Part shown: positions 1 to 9,075 of the stretch, piece after piece
Layout: each line of letters begins with the position of its first letter
Position numbering within the stretch: the first letter of the stretch is position 1
Made by a program: the position numbers and the translations under genes
The notes under the pieces: generated by a model
Seen by the model: only the letters and a program-made list of their open reading frames with translations
Told to the model about the DNA's origin: nothing
Databases searched by the model: none
Source: Chryseobacterium gilvum
Lineage (GTDB): Bacteria > Bacteroidota > Bacteroidia > Flavobacteriales > Weeksellaceae
Direction: 5' to 3'
Length of the DNA: 64,000 nucleotides
NCBI RefSeq assembly: GCF_025628965.1
Contig: NZ_JAOTEN010000005.1
Span: forward strand, 111,995-175,994

Positions 1-1
1 T

Positions 2-337
2 CAGTTTGTAAAAACCAGCAACTCCATGTTTAAAGGGGTTCCGGGTCAAAATGTTTTTGGTGACGGAGGCCTTAATTCTGATGTTGCTAAAAAATACGGA
101 ATCTATGCTTTCAAATTACCGAGCTTTATTGTAGTCGATAAAAACGGTAAAATAGCAAGCAGAACATTTGTGAATCTCGGTGATGCAGAATTGATCTCAA
201 TCTTAGATAAACAGACCGGTCTTTCTGCACCTAAAGTTGCGCCTCAGCAAATGATGCCACAGATGAATATGGATCCTTCAGCTCAGCAGGCGCCTCCAGT
301 TCAGGAAGCTCCTCAGCAATCGGCTCAGACAAAATAA
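2..337 (+). CDS. Thioredoxin-fold (TlpA-like) protein, C-terminal part, 5' end outside window
   Basis: The reading frame is open to the first bases of the window, so the internal ATG at 26 is not the true start and the gene is cut by the window edge. What is seen is the end of a thioredoxin-like domain: a stretch reading KLPSFIVVDKNGKIASR, where the LPSF proline fits the cis-Pro that precedes a beta strand in TlpA/ResA-type proteins, then a final helix. About 35 residues rich in Gln, Pro, Met and Ala follow, probably a disordered tail. The CxxC active site, if present, lies upstream of the window. A redox or peroxiredoxin-like role in the periplasm is inferred from the fold only. Confidence 0.6.
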   Translation, partial: QFVKTSNSMFKGVPGQNVFGDGGLNSDVAKKYGIYAFKLPSFIVVDKNGKIASRTFVNLGDAELISILDKQTGLSAPKVAPQQMMPQMNMDPSAQQAPPVQEAPQQSAQTK

Positions 338-354
338 TAAAATTTGCACAATAG

Positions 355-390
355 AAAAAAACCTTGTCTACGGATAAGGTTTTTTTTATT
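355..390 (+). terminator. Rho-independent terminator after the thioredoxin-fold gene
   Basis: The inverted repeat AACCTTGTC / GATAAGGTT has a short TACG loop and is followed by a run of eight T. It lies just after the stop codon at 337 and before rlmD. Confidence 0.8.
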
Positions 391-488
391 GTATTTTTGC
401 AAAGTGAAGCCGATAGGTGAATCTGATATAAAAATAGAAATGTACGGAGTTAAAATAGAAAATTAACTTCGTAGTGATAGAAATTAAT

Positions 489-1895
489 ATGAAAAAGAAA
501 AAAGACGTAATTCTTGAAAATATAAAACTTTTAACGGCAGGTGCAAAAGGAGTAGCGATAGGAAAAACCGAAGATGGAAAAACCGTTTTGATTTCAGGAG
601 CAATACCGGGAGATGTGGTAAATGCAAGAGTGAAAAAATCAAAATCAAAATATTTTGAAGCGGAGGTAAAAGAGATTGTTGAAAAATCCCCATTCCGAGT
701 TGAGCCGAAATGCATTCATTTCGGTGTTTGCGGAGGCTGCAAATGGCAGAATATGGCCTATGAAAAACAGCTGGATTTTAAACAGGAAGAAGTATATAAT
801 AATATCAAAAGAATCGGAGGAGTAGATAATTTTGAAACTGTTCGTATTCTGGGTGCCGAACAGCAGTACTTTTACAGAAATAAAATGGAATTTTCTTTCT
901 CCAATTCAAGATGGCTGACTCAGTACGAAATCAGCTCTGAAGAAAATTTCGGAAGCAGGGATGCTTTAGGTTTTCATATTCCGGGAATGTGGAGCAAAAT
1001 TCTTGATCTTAAAGAATGTTGGCTGCAGGAAGATCCTTCCAATGCAATCCGCTTGGCGGTAAGAAAATTTGGCGTAGAAAACGGGTTAGATTTCTTTGAT
1101 GTAAAAAATCAGGAAGGGTTTTTGAGAACCTTAATGATGAGGCAGAATTCTCAGGGAGAATGGATGGTTTTATTCCAGCTCTACCGAGAAGAGAAAGCAA
1201 ACCGCATACAACTCTTCGATTATCTGCTTGAAAATTTTCCGCAGATCAAAACCTTAGTATATGCCATTAATCCGAAGCAGAATGATTCTATTTATGATCT
1301 GAATGTCAATATATATTACGGGGAAGGGTTTTTAATGGAAGAAATGGATGGGCTGAAATTCAAAATAGGTCCGAAATCATTCTTTCAGACCAATTATAAG
1401 CAGGCGTTGGAATTATACAGAAAAACACTTGAATTTGCAGATTTGAAAGGGGATGAGGTCGTATATGATTTATATACGGGAACCGGAACCATTGCACAAT
1501 ATGTAGCAAGAAATGCAAAACAGGTGATCGGGATAGAATCTGTACAGGAAGCCATTGATGCCGCGATTGAACACGCCGAACTAAATGGGTTAACCAATAC
1601 CACATTCTATTGTGGAGACATGAAAAACGTTTTTAATGATGAATTTCTGGAAAACCACCCGAAAGCCGATGTACTCATCACTGATCCGCCAAGAGACGGG
1701 ATGCATCAGAAAGTGGTAGAACAGATTCTAAAACTTGCTCCGGAAAAAGTAGTATATGTAAGCTGTAATTCTGCTACACAGGCAAGAGACATCGCCTTAA
1801 TGAAAGAGCAATATACTTTGGTAAAAATACTTCCGGTAGATATGTTCCCTCAAACGCATCATGTAGAAAATATTGCATTACTTATAAAAAAATAA
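489..1895 (+). CDS. rlmD: 23S rRNA (uracil-C5)-methyltransferase, RlmD/RumA family
   Basis: This is a SAM-dependent enzyme that methylates C5 of a uracil in 23S rRNA (U1939 in E. coli for RlmD). An N-terminal TRAM domain covers about residues 1-62. Cysteines at about 75, 81 and 84 (CX5CX2C) and one at about 177 fit the four ligands of the [4Fe-4S] cluster known in RlmD. The SAM-binding motif reads YDLYTGTGTIAQY, followed by TDPPRDGMH and the catalytic-cysteine motif VYVSCNSATQARD at about residue 426. I chose the ATG at 489; a GTG at 474 in the same frame would add five residues. Paralogues RlmC and TrmA are alternatives, so the exact target base is inferred. Confidence 0.88.
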   Translation: MKKKKDVILENIKLLTAGAKGVAIGKTEDGKTVLISGAIPGDVVNARVKKSKSKYFEAEVKEIVEKSPFRVEPKCIHFGVCGGCKWQNMAYEKQLDFKQEEVYNNIKRIGGVDNFETVRILGAEQQYFYRNKMEFSFSNSRWLTQYEISSEENFGSRDALGFHIPGMWSKILDLKECWLQEDPSNAIRLAVRKFGVENGLDFFDVKNQEGFLRTLMMRQNSQGEWMVLFQLYREEKANRIQLFDYLLENFPQIKTLVYAINPKQNDSIYDLNVNIYYGEGFLMEEMDGLKFKIGPKSFFQTNYKQALELYRKTLEFADLKGDEVVYDLYTGTGTIAQYVARNAKQVIGIESVQEAIDAAIEHAELNGLTNTTFYCGDMKNVFNDEFLENHPKADVLITDPPRDGMHQKVVEQILKLAPEKVVYVSCNSATQARDIALMKEQYTLVKILPVDMFPQTHHVENIALLIKK

Positions 1896-1925
1896 TTAAT
1901 TACATTTGAATATAAATCAAACTTA

Positions 1926-4403
1926 ATGAACATTTTTAAAAACTTTAAAACCGTCTCTTTAATAATTGCTTTATTATTATGTATTCAGCAAACACTTTCC
2001 GCGCAGGAAAAAGGTAAAGACTCTGCAACGGTAAAAACAGACACTGCGAAAGTAAAAAAAGATGATAAAAAGAAAAGCCTGATCAAGCCTTATAAAGAAG
2101 TCATTACCGATAAGGCTGTTTCTGATCAGGGCGTTTTCACGGTTCACAAAGTAGATGATAAATATTATTTTGAAATTCCGGATAAGATGCTGAAGAAGGA
2201 ATTTCTTCTGGTAACAAGGCTTACAAAAGCTGCGGCAGAAATGCGTTCCGGAACTTCCGGATATGCAGGTGATCAGATCGGGCAGCAGGTAATCACTTTT
2301 GAAAAGGGGACCAAAGACAAGATCTTTGTACGTTCAATTTCTTATGTAGATTATGCAAAAGATTCTACATCAGATATGTACAATTCTGTGATCAGAAATA
2401 ATGTGCAGCCCATTATTAAAGCCTTTGATGTAAAAGCCTACGGAATTCAGAAAAACTCTTCGGTGATTGAGGTGACCGATATTTTAAATTCAGACAATGA
2501 GATTACATCATTTTCGGTTCGTGCAAAAGACGATTATCGAGTGGGCGCTTTTCAGAAAGATATGTCATTTGTCAATTTCGTAAAATCTTTTCCTTCCAAT
2601 ATAGAAATCAATACCACCAAAACATTTTCCAGAACAGCCGGGAAACCCAATCCTTTAATTAAAGATGTTCCTAAAATCAGTGGGAATTATACTGTTGAAA
2701 TCAATTCCTCATTTGTTCTCTTGCCGGAAAATAAAATGCAGGCACGATACTTTGATCCTCGTGTAGGCTATTTTACAGTAGGGTATACAGATTTTGATCT
2801 TGATCCTCAAGGCGTAAAAAGAATTTCGATTGCCAAAAGATGGCGCCTGGAACCAAAACCTCAGGATCTCGAAAAATACAATAGAGGTGAACTGGTAGAT
2901 CCTGTAAAACCTATCGTATTTTATATTGATCCCGCAACACCAAAAAAGTGGGTCCCTTATTTGATTCAGGGAGTCAATGACTGGCAGAAAGCATTTGAGA
3001 AAGCAGGTTTTAAAAATGCAATCTTTGCCAAAGTTCCTGATCCTAAAATAGATACGGAATGGAGCCTTGAAGATGCAAGATTTTCAGCCATTGTGTATAA
3101 GCCTTCCGATGTTCCGAATGCTTCAGGACCATCTATTGCAGATCCCAGAACAGGGGAAATCCTGGAAAGTCATATCAACTGGTACCATAATGTGATGATG
3201 CTTCTGAGAAACTGGTATTTTGTACAGGCCGCTCCCAATGATCCGAGAGCCAGAAACCCTGAGTTTGATGATCAACTGATGGGAGAGCTGATTCGTTTTG
3301 TTTCTTCTCATGAAGTAGGGCATACTTTAGGTCTGAGACATAATTTCGGGTCGAGTTCTACAGTTCCGGTTGAGAAATTAAGAGATAAAAAATGGCTTGA
3401 GAAAAACGGCCACACTCCTTCCATTATGGATTATGCAAGATTCAATTATGTAGCGCAGCCCGAAGACCATATCGAAGAGTCAGGAATTATGCCGAGAATC
3501 GGAGATTATGATTATTGGGCAATTGAATGGGGCTACAGAAGATTTAATCAATATAAAACCCCGGAATCTGAAAAAGAATTCCTGAACCAGTGGGTAATTA
3601 AAAACCTGAAAAATGAGAGACTTTGGTTTGGTACAGAATCCAATCCGCTTGATCCAAGATCACAAAGCGAGCAGGTAGGTGATAATGCAATGCTTGCAGG
3701 CAACTATGGCATAAAAAATCTACAGAGAATCGTAGACAATTTGGAAAAATGGACCCAGAAACCCAATGAAGATTTTAGCAATCTTGAAACCATGTATGAT
3801 CAGGTAACCGGACAGTTCAGAAGATATTTGGGGCATGTCTCAAAATATATCGGCGGACAGATGGAAACTCCGAAAACCGCCGAGCAATCCGGCCCTGTTT
3901 ATCAAATTGTTGCTAAAAAAGATCAGAAAGACGCCATGAAGTTTCTGGATGAGAATATTTTTACCACTCCACAATGGCTATTGAAAAAAGAAATTTTTGA
4001 AAAAACCGGAAAAACACCCGTGAAAACTGTTGAAGATCTTCAAAATGCAGTATTAGACAGAATTTTAAGCCCAATGGTACTGCAGAATATGTACCAGATG
4101 GAAGCGGTGGACCAGAATTCTTATTCTGTGATTGAATTGTTTTCAGATCTCAATACTGCTATTATGACAAAAGGAGATACAGATATTTACAGAAGAAACC
4201 TTCAGAGAGATTATATCGATAGCCAGATAAAATTAATTGATAGCAAGAGTGATGACAAGTCTGATATTTCTGCGATTGTAAGAGGAAATTTAAATACCAT
4301 TAAAAAAGAACTTTCATCAAAATCGAATACTGAAGATCTTGTAAACAAATATCATTATGACGATTTAATCTTCCGTATTGAAAAAGCTTTAGATCCAAAA
4401 TAA
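1926..4403 (+). CDS. Secreted zinc-dependent metalloprotease (DUF5117/DUF5118/DUF4953 type)
   Basis: This is a large exported peptidase of 825 residues. A signal peptide (hydrophobic core about residues 9-25, ending LSAQ) is followed by a Lys/Asp-rich linker. A DUF5118-like segment (about 45-95) and a DUF5117-like domain (about 100-290) come next. The catalytic region carries HEVGHTLGLRHNF at about residue 462, an extended HEXXHXXGXXH zinc site of the metzincin type. A DUF4953-like C-terminal part completes the protein. Family members are common in Bacteroidota and are thought to act on proteins in the periplasm or at the cell surface. No T9SS tail is visible. It sits 30 bases after rlmD and two bases before the next gene, so it may be co-transcribed with both. 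The substrate is unknown. Confidence 0.85.
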   Translation: MNIFKNFKTVSLIIALLLCIQQTLSAQEKGKDSATVKTDTAKVKKDDKKKSLIKPYKEVITDKAVSDQGVFTVHKVDDKYYFEIPDKMLKKEFLLVTRLTKAAAEMRSGTSGYAGDQIGQQVITFEKGTKDKIFVRSISYVDYAKDSTSDMYNSVIRNNVQPIIKAFDVKAYGIQKNSSVIEVTDILNSDNEITSFSVRAKDDYRVGAFQKDMSFVNFVKSFPSNIEINTTKTFSRTAGKPNPLIKDVPKISGNYTVEINSSFVLLPENKMQARYFDPRVGYFTVGYTDFDLDPQGVKRISIAKRWRLEPKPQDLEKYNRGELVDPVKPIVFYIDPATPKKWVPYLIQGVNDWQKAFEKAGFKNAIFAKVPDPKIDTEWSLEDARFSAIVYKPSDVPNASGPSIADPRTGEILESHINWYHNVMMLLRNWYFVQAAPNDPRARNPEFDDQLMGELIRFVSSHEVGHTLGLRHNFGSSSTVPVEKLRDKKWLEKNGHTPSIMDYARFNYVAQPEDHIEESGIMPRIGDYDYWAIEWGYRRFNQYKTPESEKEFLNQWVIKNLKNERLWFGTESNPLDPRSQSEQVGDNAMLAGNYGIKNLQRIVDNLEKWTQKPNEDFSNLETMYDQVTGQFRRYLGHVSKYIGGQMETPKTAEQSGPVYQIVAKKDQKDAMKFLDENIFTTPQWLLKKEIFEKTGKTPVKTVEDLQNAVLDRILSPMVLQNMYQMEAVDQNSYSVIELFSDLNTAIMTKGDTDIYRRNLQRDYIDSQIKLIDSKSDDKSDISAIVRGNLNTIKKELSSKSNTEDLVNKYHYDDLIFRIEKALDPK

Positions 4404-4405
4404 TT

Positions 4406-4882
4406 ATGAAATATTGCCAGTTTTTTATATTCTTTTCTTTATTGATGATGCTCACATCATGCGGCGGAGACAATGATATCTGTGAGAGCGGGGAAGGAAC
4501 ACCCAGAATGAAGATCAGATTCAGAAACCTTATTGACAATAAGCTCAGAAAAGTAGACACTTTATATGTATATGCAGATTATGGTTCCGGGAAAGTAAGT
4601 CTGGGCAAAAATGCGAATGTAGATTCTATTTTAGTTCCGATACGCGTAGACGATTCCCCTTATACGGATTTGTATTTTAAAACAAGGCTCAATGAGCAGC
4701 AATCAAAAGTAAGGGTAAACTACACCACAAAATCCACCTATGTTTCTCCCGGATGCGGCGTAAAAAAAACGTATGAAAATTTAAATTCACAATTGCTGGA
4801 ATCGATAAGTGTTAAAAAACTGGAATCCGGACAAAATTTTATTGAGAATGAAGACAAGACGAATCTATACCTTCTTTTTTAG
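4406..4882 (+). CDS. DUF6452-type lipoprotein
   Basis: A 158-residue putative lipoprotein. The first 20 residues form a lipoprotein signal ending in the lipobox LTSC, with GGD after the cysteine. The mature part has beta-rich stretches (KIRFRNLIDNKLRKVDTLYV) and a late GCGVKKTYEN segment, features I associate with the DUF6452 family. The start lies two bases after the metalloprotease stop. The last 35 bases overlap the start of the DUF6048 gene in another frame, and this pairing is common in flavobacteria. The function is unknown. The close linkage suggests that this lipoprotein and the following barrel-like protein act together in the outer membrane. Confidence 0.75.
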   Translation: MKYCQFFIFFSLLMMLTSCGGDNDICESGEGTPRMKIRFRNLIDNKLRKVDTLYVYADYGSGKVSLGKNANVDSILVPIRVDDSPYTDLYFKTRLNEQQSKVRVNYTTKSTYVSPGCGVKKTYENLNSQLLESISVKKLESGQNFIENEDKTNLYLLF

Positions 4883-5507
4883 CCTTTTCAGCCTGTTGAG
4901 TTTTGCTCAGCAAAACAAAGAAGTGCAGAAAGAAAAATGGAAATATGAACCTAATTTTATGGTAGGTTTAGACGTACTTAACACAGGTGTTTCATTTTTT
5001 TCAGACCGGCAATTGTTTCAGGGTTTTGTATCATCAAAGATTAGTAACAACATCCATGCAGTTATTGAGGCCGGTTTTGAAAGCAATATTTACCAAAAGA
5101 ATGGCTATGATGCGAAAGCCAATGGTCCGTTTGCGAAAATCGGTGCTTTTTATATGTTGGCGAAAGACCGTGAAAATGAGTTCAACGGCTTCTACGCAGG
5201 AGGGAAATTAGCGGGTTCATTTTATACTCAGGAATATTTTGCAATTCCCATTCGTGGGTTTGGCGGAAGCAGTTCTTCTGTGGCGTTACCATCCTCTTCA
5301 CAGTCTTCTTTTTGGCTGGAAGGAACCATTGGAGGGAGGGTTCAGCTTTTTGAATCCAATTTTTATATTGATGTCAATATGCAGCCAAGATATCTTATGG
5401 TCACTTCAAAACAGGATGAGGTTGTTCCTATGATTGTTCCGGGATTCGGGAGAAGCTCTTCAAAATTCAATATGGGTTTTGCATGGAATATTGCTTATAA
5501 ATTTTAA
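4848..5507 (+). CDS. DUF6048-type outer-membrane protein
   Basis: A 219-residue protein read from the ATG at 4848, the first start directly followed by a signal peptide (hydrophobic core FFFSLFSLLSFAQQ). The open frame extends to 4809 but those residues lie before the signal peptide and are probably not translated. The rest alternates polar and aromatic residues in beta strands (FMVGLDVLNTGVSFF, GFYAGGKLAGSFY, FWLEGTIGGRVQLF) and ends NMGFAWNIAYKF with a terminal Phe, as in small outer-membrane beta barrels. It overlaps the DUF6452 gene by 35 bases, which implies translational coupling. The function is unknown. Confidence 0.75.
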   Translation: MKTRRIYTFFFSLFSLLSFAQQNKEVQKEKWKYEPNFMVGLDVLNTGVSFFSDRQLFQGFVSSKISNNIHAVIEAGFESNIYQKNGYDAKANGPFAKIGAFYMLAKDRENEFNGFYAGGKLAGSFYTQEYFAIPIRGFGGSSSSVALPSSSQSSFWLEGTIGGRVQLFESNFYIDVNMQPRYLMVTSKQDEVVPMIVPGFGRSSSKFNMGFAWNIAYKF

Positions 5508-5553
5508 AAATTCTGAAAGTGAACATTTTTACAAACACAGGAAGCTGTTAAAA

Positions 5554-5778
5554 ATGTTTTCGGTGTATCCTAATCCGGTGACAGATTTGTTAAACATCAC
5601 CAGGATTTTAAATATGACTACATTTGAAATATGCAATGCAGTAGGACAAATTGTAAAAGCAGGTATATAAAAACAATCGGGTGAAAGTTTCCGTATTTTC
5701 AAAGGTGTATATTTTATAACTATTAAAGACAATAACATCAAGGAAAGTATAAAGTTTATTAAAAATAATATTTTCTAA
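5554..5778 (+). pseudogene. Orphan T9SS type A sorting-domain remnant with in-frame stop
   Basis: In one frame this stretch reads MFSVYPNPVTDLLNITR, FEICNAVGQIVKAGI, a TAA stop, then FKGVYFITIKDNNIKES and a Lys-rich end. This is the layout of a complete T9SS type A C-terminal signal (YPNP, NAxGQ, GxYxI, Lys-rich last residues) broken by one stop codon at about 5668. No cargo domain is attached upstream; the DUF6048 gene stops at 5507 in a different frame. It is most simply the decayed tail of a lost secreted protein. Confidence 0.65.
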
Positions 5779-5790
5779 AAATACCTATTA

Positions 5791-5819
5791 AATCCTCAGA
5801 AAAGTCCTGGGGATTTTTT
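5791..5819 (+). terminator. Rho-independent terminator
   Basis: The nine-base stem AATCCTCAG / CTGGGGATT (one G-T pair) has a seven-base loop and is followed by a T run. It ends transcription before the reprolysin-like gene. Confidence 0.8.
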
Positions 5820-5856
5820 GTGAGATTACCATTTTAACACAATACGTATATTTTTT

Positions 5857-5889
5857 TTGAAAATAAATGAGACAATTTACTTATATTTG
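5857..5889 (+). promoter_or_regulatory. Bacteroidota-type promoter for the reprolysin-like gene
   Basis: A TTG at 5857-5859 and TATATTTG at 5882-5889 are separated by 22 bases, matching the TTG / TAnnTTTG promoter form. The start codon of the next gene is at 5913. Confidence 0.65.
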
Positions 5890-5912
5890 GCAATAAATAT
5901 AATTTTTGTTTA

Positions 5913-8906
5913 ATGAAGAAACTGATTACTGTCTTATTCTGTAGTCTTATTGGTGGCTCTGCTATAGCACAATGGACGCCGACTACAGTGAAGAGAAGTT
6001 CAAATGTTGAACTTTCTCAGATAACAACCTCGTATAAGCTAGACCTCAATAAAATGAGAGATCAGCTTAAGAATGCTCAGGAAACCGGTCCTAATGCAAA
6101 GCCTGTTGAGATTTCTTTGCCTACTCTAAAAGGTAAAATTGAAAGATTTGCAGTGTATAGTTTTCCTGTAGTGGTTAAAGAATTAGCTGATCAATATCAG
6201 TTAGGTTCTTATGTAGGTGTAGGTATTGATGATCCTACCAAATATGTAAGATTCTCTTTAGCACCAAATGATTTCCAGTCAATGATCGTAAGAGGAGGAG
6301 ATTATGAATTTATCGAACCTACCTTAGCTGATAAAACAATTTATGGAGTACACGCAAAATCTAAGCCTACAGGTGGGAAGAGTTTTGTATGTAGTACAGA
6401 CGAAACCCCTGCTGTAAAAGAGCAGATCGCTGAATTGCTTAAGAAAGGATCAACATTTACCAATCAGCCTACCGATTTTGCAAAATCTTCTGATAAGAAA
6501 TACCGTACCATGAGATTGGTAATGTCTGTAACGGGAGAATATACAACATTTCACGGGGGTACAGTTGCTGGAGCTTTAGCGGCAATTAATGCAACGATGA
6601 CCAGAGTAAACGGAGTTTTTGAAAAAGATTTCGCATTGCATTTAAATGTACAGAATTTCCCGAATGTAATTTATACTAACGGCGCTACAGATCCTTATTC
6701 GGATCCTGCTATAGGTACGGCTCCTGCAAATGCAAATGCTGCAATCGGATGGAATGTTCAATTACAACAAACATTAAGCGTGAATGTAGGAAGTGCAAAC
6801 TATGATATCGGACACTTATTCGGAGATACCGGAGGTGGAGGTAATGCAGGATGTATCGGCTGTGTGTGTATAGACCCTACAGGAACTCCGGCAACTTCTT
6901 TATCTAAGCAAAAAGGTTCTGGATATACTTCTCCAGGTGATGGTATTTCTCAGGGTGATAATTTTGATATTGATTATGTAGCACACGAGATGGGCCACCA
7001 ATTAGGAGGTAACCATACCTTCTCTCACGCTCTTGAAGGAGCAGGTGTAAATGTAGAGCCGGGTTCAGGATCTACAATTATGGGATATGCAGGGATTACT
7101 GGTGCAACAACAGATGTTCAGGCACATTCTGATGCTTATTTTCATATGATAAGTATTGTTCAGGTTCAGAATAATTTGGCCGCTAAGACGTGTGATGTAG
7201 AAACTACAACAACGAATAACCCACCGGTTATTGCTGCTTTACCAGCTTATACAATTCCTAAGGGAACAGCATTCGTACTTACTGCTTCTGCTACGGATCC
7301 TGAAAATAATCCGATGACATACACGTGGGAAGAAATAGACAATGCATCTGCAGTTATTAATAAAACGAATTTAGGTACAACTGCTGATGGTGCTACTTTC
7401 AGATCTATAGCGCCTAGTACAAGTCCTACAAGATATTTCCCTAAATTTTCTTCTGTTTTGGCAGGAGTGTTAGATAATACATTAAATACTTGGGAATCAA
7501 CTTCCCAGGTAGCAAGAAGTTCTACTTTTGCAGTTACGGTAAGAGACAATAATCCAAACGTTGCTCAACAGCAGACTCAGTATGAAATTCAGTCAATTAC
7601 AGTTGGAGCAGACGGGCCTTTTAAAATTAGCTCAGGTGCTTATCTGTTCTCAAATGTTGCCAATACTGTAACTTGGGATGTTGCCAACACAGCAGGTGGT
7701 GCATATAACTCTCCGAATGTTAAATTAGACTATTCTACGGATAACGGAGTAACTTGGACTGTTCTTGCTGCAAGTACTGCAAATGACGGAACTGAAAGTG
7801 TCAATATGCCGGCTTCTCTAAATGGTCAGACTGTCGTATTCAGAATATCTTCTATCGGAAACGTATTTTATGCGATTAAGAAAATGACGGTAGCTACTCA
7901 GGCAGCTTGTGGAAGCGCAGTTACAGGTGTTACTGTTTCCAATATTACGGCAACCGGTGCTACAGTAACTTGGGCTCCTATTTCAGGTGCTACTTCGTAT
8001 GTGATTCAATATAAGAAAACTACCGATGCTACTTGGCAGACCACTACTTCTGCAACTAATACGGTGAATATTGCAAGTCTTACGTCTAGTACAGCATATG
8101 AAGTACAGGTTGCTTCTGTGTGTGGAACTCAGGGTCCATTCTCAGCAAGCACAACTTTCACAACACTGGTTACTGCTTACTGTACGGTTTCAGCAACGAA
8201 CAATCCACAGTTTGAATATATCTCTAATGTGAGTATGACAGGTACTACTGGTACACTGTTGAATAACACATCGGGACCTTCTAACTATTCAGATTTTACT
8301 ACCAATACTTCACTTCAGCCGAATTTAGCAGCAGGAAGTACATATACATTATCAATAACTGTTGCAACTGCAGATTATGATACAGCAGTTGTATTTATAG
8401 ATTATAATAAAAATGGTGTATTTGAAAATTCAGAGAGAGTATTGAATTATCCTGTAGCACTTGCAACAGCACCTATTACAGGTTCTTTCACGGTTCCTGC
8501 TACGGCGATTACAAATCAGCCGTTGAGAATGAGAGTTATTTTATATTATGCTGGTCAGGCAAATGCAGGACTTTCTTTAAATACAACATATGCCGGTTGT
8601 GGAACAATCAGTTACGGAGAGGCAGAAGACTACAATGTAGTAGTTGCAAGCCCGCTTTCAACATCTGAAGTTCGTGCAAACAGTGGTATCCAAATGTACC
8701 CAAATCCTGCTACTGATGTATTAAATATTACTAAAGTATCTGACAAAGCGACCTATAAAATTTATAATGCAGCAGGTCAGCTTGTAGGAAACGGAAACGT
8801 AAGTGGCGGAAAAATTAATGTATCTGCATTAATTAAAGGTGCTTATGTAATTACTGTTGAAGAAAAAGGAAAAGATTCATTCAATTCCAAATTCATTAAA
8901 AAGTAA
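5913..8906 (+). CDS. Secreted reprolysin-like metallopeptidase with FN3, GEVED and T9SS type A signal
   Basis: A 997-residue exported protease. A signal peptide (MKKLITVLFCSLIGGSAIAQ) is followed by a propeptide-like region to about residue 200. The catalytic domain contains HEMGHQLGGNHTF at about residue 357, the HEXXHXXGXXH zinc site of M12B/reprolysin-like peptidases, with SGSTIMGYAGITG downstream as the Met-turn. A beta-sandwich region (about 430-660), one fibronectin type III domain (about 666-752) and one GEVED domain (about 756-907, ending GEAEDYNV) follow. The last 70 residues (IQMYPNPATDVLNIT to the Lys-rich end) are a T9SS type A sorting signal, so the protein should be released or anchored at the cell surface. 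A host or environmental protein substrate is likely but not shown. Confidence 0.9.
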   Translation: MKKLITVLFCSLIGGSAIAQWTPTTVKRSSNVELSQITTSYKLDLNKMRDQLKNAQETGPNAKPVEISLPTLKGKIERFAVYSFPVVVKELADQYQLGSYVGVGIDDPTKYVRFSLAPNDFQSMIVRGGDYEFIEPTLADKTIYGVHAKSKPTGGKSFVCSTDETPAVKEQIAELLKKGSTFTNQPTDFAKSSDKKYRTMRLVMSVTGEYTTFHGGTVAGALAAINATMTRVNGVFEKDFALHLNVQNFPNVIYTNGATDPYSDPAIGTAPANANAAIGWNVQLQQTLSVNVGSANYDIGHLFGDTGGGGNAGCIGCVCIDPTGTPATSLSKQKGSGYTSPGDGISQGDNFDIDYVAHEMGHQLGGNHTFSHALEGAGVNVEPGSGSTIMGYAGITGATTDVQAHSDAYFHMISIVQVQNNLAAKTCDVETTTTNNPPVIAALPAYTIPKGTAFVLTASATDPENNPMTYTWEEIDNASAVINKTNLGTTADGATFRSIAPSTSPTRYFPKFSSVLAGVLDNTLNTWESTSQVARSSTFAVTVRDNNPNVAQQQTQYEIQSITVGADGPFKISSGAYLFSNVANTVTWDVANTAGGAYNSPNVKLDYSTDNGVTWTVLAASTANDGTESVNMPASLNGQTVVFRISSIGNVFYAIKKMTVATQAACGSAVTGVTVSNITATGATVTWAPISGATSYVIQYKKTTDATWQTTTSATNTVNIASLTSSTAYEVQVASVCGTQGPFSASTTFTTLVTAYCTVSATNNPQFEYISNVSMTGTTGTLLNNTSGPSNYSDFTTNTSLQPNLAAGSTYTLSITVATADYDTAVVFIDYNKNGVFENSERVLNYPVALATAPITGSFTVPATAITNQPLRMRVILYYAGQANAGLSLNTTYAGCGTISYGEAEDYNVVVASPLSTSEVRANSGIQMYPNPATDVLNITKVSDKATYKIYNAAGQLVGNGNVSGGKINVSALIKGAYVITVEEKGKDSFNSKFIKK

Positions 8907-8927
8907 AAGATTATTCTCATCAATAAA

Positions 8928-8960
8928 AAATCCTCATGTATCATTACATGGGGATTTTTT
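8928..8960 (+). terminator. Rho-independent terminator
   Basis: A long stem AAATCCTCATGTA / TACATGGGGATTT with a TCAT loop and a T run lies 20 bases after the protease stop codon. Confidence 0.85.
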
Positions 8961-9039
8961 GTGCAATCATAAAATTGAGTTTTTATGTAATTTGTATAAA
9001 AAAAATATTTGAACTGAGATTTTAATAATAAAAAATGAT

Positions 9040-9047
9040 TAGATTTG
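9040..9047 (+). promoter_or_regulatory. Probable -7 box of the FN3/GEVED gene
   Basis: TAGATTTG matches the TAnnTTTG -7 element and lies 28 bases before the ATG at 9076. No well-spaced -33 TTG is present (the nearest is 28 bases upstream), so the call is weak. Confidence 0.4.
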
Positions 9048-9075
9048 TAATATTAATATAATATAATAATAACTT

